A stretch of 64,000 nt of DNA from Abelmoschus esculentus (taxonomy: Eukaryota; Streptophyta; Magnoliopsida; Malvales; Malvaceae), in assembly GCA_035048815.1 (NCBI GenBank), contig JAUCBN010000054.1, positions 8,897,001-8,961,000 on the forward strand. Direction: 5' to 3'. Position numbers and translations under genes: made by a program. Numbering within the stretch: position 1 is the stretch's first letter; each line of letters begins with the position of its first letter. The notes beneath the pieces are model-generated. The model saw only the letters and a program-made list of their open reading frames with translations. It was not told where the DNA came from and did not search any database. Below are positions 60,014 to 64,000 of this stretch, in pieces.

Positions 60014-61409
60014 TCCACTTGTTGAGTTTACTTTAAGTAGTTAACGTGTGGTTGTTATAACTAAATCTATGTTCAACTATTATAAATATTTCAATATTAT
60101 TAAATTGTCCCTTATAAGGGTGTTCAAAGACTTTAAATCATACTCGATTGACTTATTGGTACAATTACCGAAAATCTTAGTTTTAAGTTTTATTTTGTTC
60201 CTAAATTTAAGATTATAAATATTGCTTACCAGAAATTAGATATCTCAATCTCATATCACATATATGGCATATTTTCAAACATATAAATAGGGACGAAAAA
60301 ATATGTAATCATTTTTATTTCAGGTTGGATCATTTATGGTCGAGTCAAATTAGCTACGAGTGATTTTAGGTCCATCAAATATTTTGACTGGATTCAGGTT
60401 ATATGCAGATCAGTTTCTGATCAGGCTCATTTCGTTTCGGGTCAGTTTCAAGTCGAGTTCCTTTCAAAATGTTCATAACCATTCAAGTCTAGATCATTCA
60501 CTTGACGAGTTAATTCAAGCTTCGATTGACTTAAGGTCAGATTCATTTCAGGTCGGTTTAATTGGAGGTTGGGTAATTTCAAACTGGATTCATTTTAGGT
60601 TAGGTTAATTCGGGTTTTGAAATCGTATTGAGTTTGAGTTTGATACAATTAGTGGATAGATTTTGGGTTGGGTCATTTCGAGTGAATTATTTAATTTTTT
60701 CATGAACATGAATCACATTAAAAATGAATATTATACACTAGATTGAATAAAAGTATTATTATTATTTAAATTATTGAAGTAAATTACAAAGATTAGATAT
60801 AAATAAGTGTCAATTTTGGTAAAAAAAATATAATTTTAGAAACTAACATGAATAAAAATATCATCATAATAAAAATATTGGGCTAAATTACAAAAAATGA
60901 ATAGGGGCAAATTTGGACTAAAAATTAAATTTTAGTTACTAGAACAAACACAAATATTATTGGACTAAATTGCAAAAATATAAATAAATATGGGGCAATT
61001 TTGACTGAAACATTTTATAGGGACTACGATAAACAAAAAATTATTCCACTAAATTACTAAAAATAAAAATATATGAGTCAATTTCAGTTAAAAAAAGTTT
61101 TTGTAGGGTTTAATGAATAAAAATATCATCATATTAAAACATTGGACTAAATTAGAAAAAAATAAAATAAATGGTGCTCGATTCGATTTATAACTTAGGG
61201 TTTAATTTGAACAAAAATATACCCCAATCCCTAAACTAATCTTTTTCCCAAACATTTCACTTAAAATATTTCCCCCTAAACCCTAAACATGGACCGTAAC
61301 TCTTACGATCATTACTCACTAATAATTAAAAGTTCAAGCCTAATACCTTAATCCCTTGACTAATCTCAAACACTCAACTTGACATGTTTATCCTTAAATC
61401 CCAAACTTC

Positions 61410-62579
61410 TGTAAAACTATACAAGAAACTATATTAAAAGAATATTTGAAGCTTATATTTCATGGTATATAGAATACAGTGGTTGTCTCTCTATATATAG
61501 GGAAGGAGGAACCGTGTTAACAAACTAATCAGAGAATACAAAAATACAACTAACTCTCAACTGATCTAAAAATGCATAACAAACTAAGCTTATGATTATA
61601 AATTCTTCTAATATTCACCCTACTTCTTCAAGCTCCTCAATTCTCTTCGGGTTGATGACTCTTAAGCAAAAGAGAAAAGATATCGTTACTTGAACTTGAT
61701 CATTGATAAAAGAATTTCTTCAAACCAAAAACTTGTAATTCTTACTTAGTTATGCAATAAGAATCGAAGGTGTATGTTGAATTATGATAGGCATCTCACC
61801 CAAGATGTATGTAAAAGGAACATTTGTGTGTTGAATTTTGAACAAAACTTTAAGGGCAACAATGAGAATACACTTCCCAACCAGTCACCCCCAAAACAAG
61901 ATCACCCTTCTTGTTTCTCGAATGTGTAGTATCCACAACTTTGGCCACTCCATAACCAAGTATAGGCGAGCCAATTTGGAAAGACGCCACATACGAACCT
62001 TCGTGCTTCTTCATGCGATTCCTCATGTACGGATCGCAAGACAAGTAGAGATTCTTGACTAAAATCACATCTTTGGTAGCCTCCGGTACTTTCAATTGAA
62101 TGTTGATTTATTTAATCTCCATGTCTGATTCTTTGGGCAAACTGATACTCACATGGTTCTCGAGAAATAGCTGCTTGTTCCTCACCGATTCTTAATCGAC
62201 CAACAGAGTTTTTTTGGAACAAAAACTGAAAGTACTCAAGAAAAGGAGAGACAAAGAAGACAAACTTGAATCAAAAAAGAAAAAAAAAGGAACGAGAACA
62301 CGTCGTGAACAAGCATTTGAGCGACAGTAATGGAAGAAAAATAAATGGCGTCAGAATCACCGACAAATGATACCATGTAAGGCTATACAAGAAACTATAT
62401 TAACAAGAATATTTGAAGCTTATATTTCATGGTATATTGAATACAGTGGTTGTCTCTCTTTATATAGGGAAAGATGAACCCTGTTAACAAACTAACCAGA
62501 GAATACAAGAATGCAACTAACTCCCAACTGATCAAAAATGCATAACAAACTCAGCTTATGATTATTAATTCTTCTAATA
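61410..62579 (-). mobile_element. TRIM T5 (copy of T2)
   Basis: The two 204-bp LTRs, primer site and ACTTC flanks are as in T2. It arose with R2. Confidence 0.87.
61800..62203 (-). pseudogene. 2-alkenal reductase fragment in TRIM T5
   Basis: It carries the same lesions as the T2 cargo: TTG for the start codon, two early TAA codons, and a frameshift after GVTGWEVY. Confidence 0.8.
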
Positions 62580-64000
62580 ACTTCAACCACTAAATCTTAC
62601 AATCACTAATAATTAAAGTTCAAATCTATCTTAGAATCCCTTAATCTATAAAATAATCACATAACCTCAAATACTCAACTTAAAACATGTATTTTTTAAA
62701 CTCATAAACCCCAAACCTCAGTCCTTAAATCTTACGATCACTAATAATAGCTACTTGAAAACCTAACCCTTAAACTAATTCTATAACCACAAACACTCGA
62801 CATGTTTATCCTTAAACCCTAAACTTCAACTCCAAAATCTTACAATCACTAATAATACTGAATCTCGTTTTTAAAACATTTGAGAGAAATGAACAATTTT
62901 TAGTTAAAGTAAAATATATCTAGTAAGTCATGAATATAATTAATTCTAACTCATATAACTTGAGGTTTCAAGGATTAAATTCCTTTACTTACTTTAAACA
63001 TGCAGTCCATTAAATCATGAAAATATATTAAATTAATTAAGTCATCTAATCTAAAACAAAATTTTATTTAATTTGATATATACTTTATTAAGTCAAAAGC
63101 TTGTTTTAATTTAGTTAAATTAAACTGATTTAATTTTGATCTAACCTAAAATCTAATGTCAAACAAATAAATAAAATGCACAAATTAACAAAACATAGAT
63201 CAAATTACAAGATTTAAATTCTGATTTCATTGAAATCGGGACCGAATTACAAGGTTTATAAAGCCACAAGAACTAAAGCCCTAATTAACCCAATTATTCC
63301 CCCTCAACTAATACCCTAACACTTTCTCTCTGTTCCATTTAAAAGATAGTAGAATATGATGTGATCGTTAATGTTAATATTCCAACTAATGGGGGAGAAA
63401 AATCACAATATACTATTATTGGTTTTTGCCGATATACGACTACCATGTGACAGATTTAAGCGAGAAAATATTAAAATTAGAAGGAAAAAACTCAGATTTT
63501 ATACGTGTAGGGTTGCTTTTTATTAGAAAAAACTGAGATTTATCTAATATTTTTGTTTTGGGTTTTAATTAAGATAATAACAGTACGTAGGTAGGAAAAA
63601 TTAAGGTATGACATATATTTTTAATTGATTATGCTTGTATATATAAAAAAACATTATTTAACACTTTAAATTAATTTAAAATTTTATTAGTTTAAATTTA
63701 TCAACACATTAATTTGATTAATATGTATATACATTTATTCTTATATAATTTAATGAAATAATTGGTAATAATTGAATTATTTAATAAAAATATTGTAAAT
63801 ACAAAGATTAAATAATTTAAATGGTGAAAAAATAATTTATTATATTATAATATAATATATAGTAAAGTCGATCTTATCTTTTCATATCTTTAAAAAAAAT
63901 TATCTATCTCAATTCTTTTATTTTCTATAAGTTTTATACGGACTTTATAAAAATAATAAAAATACAATGACATAATAGAAAGACCTTTCATTCACCACAT

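Larger units (their letters stand above)
52834..64000. repeat. large duplication, copy R2
   Basis: The block corresponds to 1-11,442 with very few single-base differences and one 284-bp deletion with 7 bp of filler (58,605-58,611). It runs to the window end. Confidence 0.9.
58849..64000. repeat. array unit U7 (copy of U2), cut by window edge
   Basis: The parts are as in U2 at +52,558: promoter with G-boxes, hAT-like element, GGTC-rich stretch (about 60,320-60,610), TRIM T5, then AT-rich spacer to the window end. Confidence 0.85.

Overview
The window is nuclear DNA from a flowering plant, probably a dicot. The evidence is plant-type Ty1/copia and Ty3/gypsy retrotransposons, primer-binding sites that match plant initiator tRNA-Met, CCCTAAA-like motifs, and gene fragments closest to plant 2-alkenal reductase and plant RhoGDI. 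A Malvaceae source such as cotton is possible but not shown. The sequence is AT-rich and mostly transposable elements. The only recurrent, apparently intact host gene is a small two-exon gene on the minus strand. It resembles the 23-kDa jasmonate-induced protein (JIP23) family, and seven copies or parts of copies are present.

Layout. 1-12,690: a tandem array of units of about 5.9 kb. Each unit carries a JIP-like gene (minus), an old hAT-like element, a stretch of degenerate GGTC steps, a miniature LTR retrotransposon (TRIM) holding the first coding part of a 2-alkenal reductase gene, and an AT-rich spacer. 12,690-16,600: a Mutator-like MITE and a decayed LTR. 16,604-19,042: block X of a dispersed duplication. 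19,041-20,314: an LTR-like fragment. 20,315-21,700: a TRIM relative whose cargo is an in-frame fusion of a tRNA-binding (EMAPII-like) domain to a truncated RhoGDI. 21,700-25,190: AT-rich sequence with one odd tRNA-Lys gene. 25,719-34,754: a 9-kb Ty3/gypsy element on the minus strand that has gag but no recognisable pol, inserted in block Z, followed by block Y (34,950-37,394). 37,809-64,000: the JIP/TRIM array resumes. It includes a shortened unit (38.7-41.3 kb) and a unit enlarged by a 5.56-kb copia element inserted in a TRIM LTR (44,091-49,645).

Large-scale structure. The first 11,442 bases reappear at 52,834-64,000 with roughly ten differences noticed by eye, apart from one 284-bp deletion that destroys the seventh JIP-like copy. 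Both window edges cut this repeat, so it could be a tandem duplication of about 52.6 kb, a dispersed duplication or an assembly artefact.

The main point of interest is the TRIM family. At least two different cargoes of host coding sequence sit in one shared LTR/leader/tail backbone. One cargo fuses two unrelated host genes into a single open frame, and that element ends in an inverted piece of its own LTR. In parallel, the JIP-like genes keep nearly identical coding regions while their upstream G-box elements differ sharply between copies.
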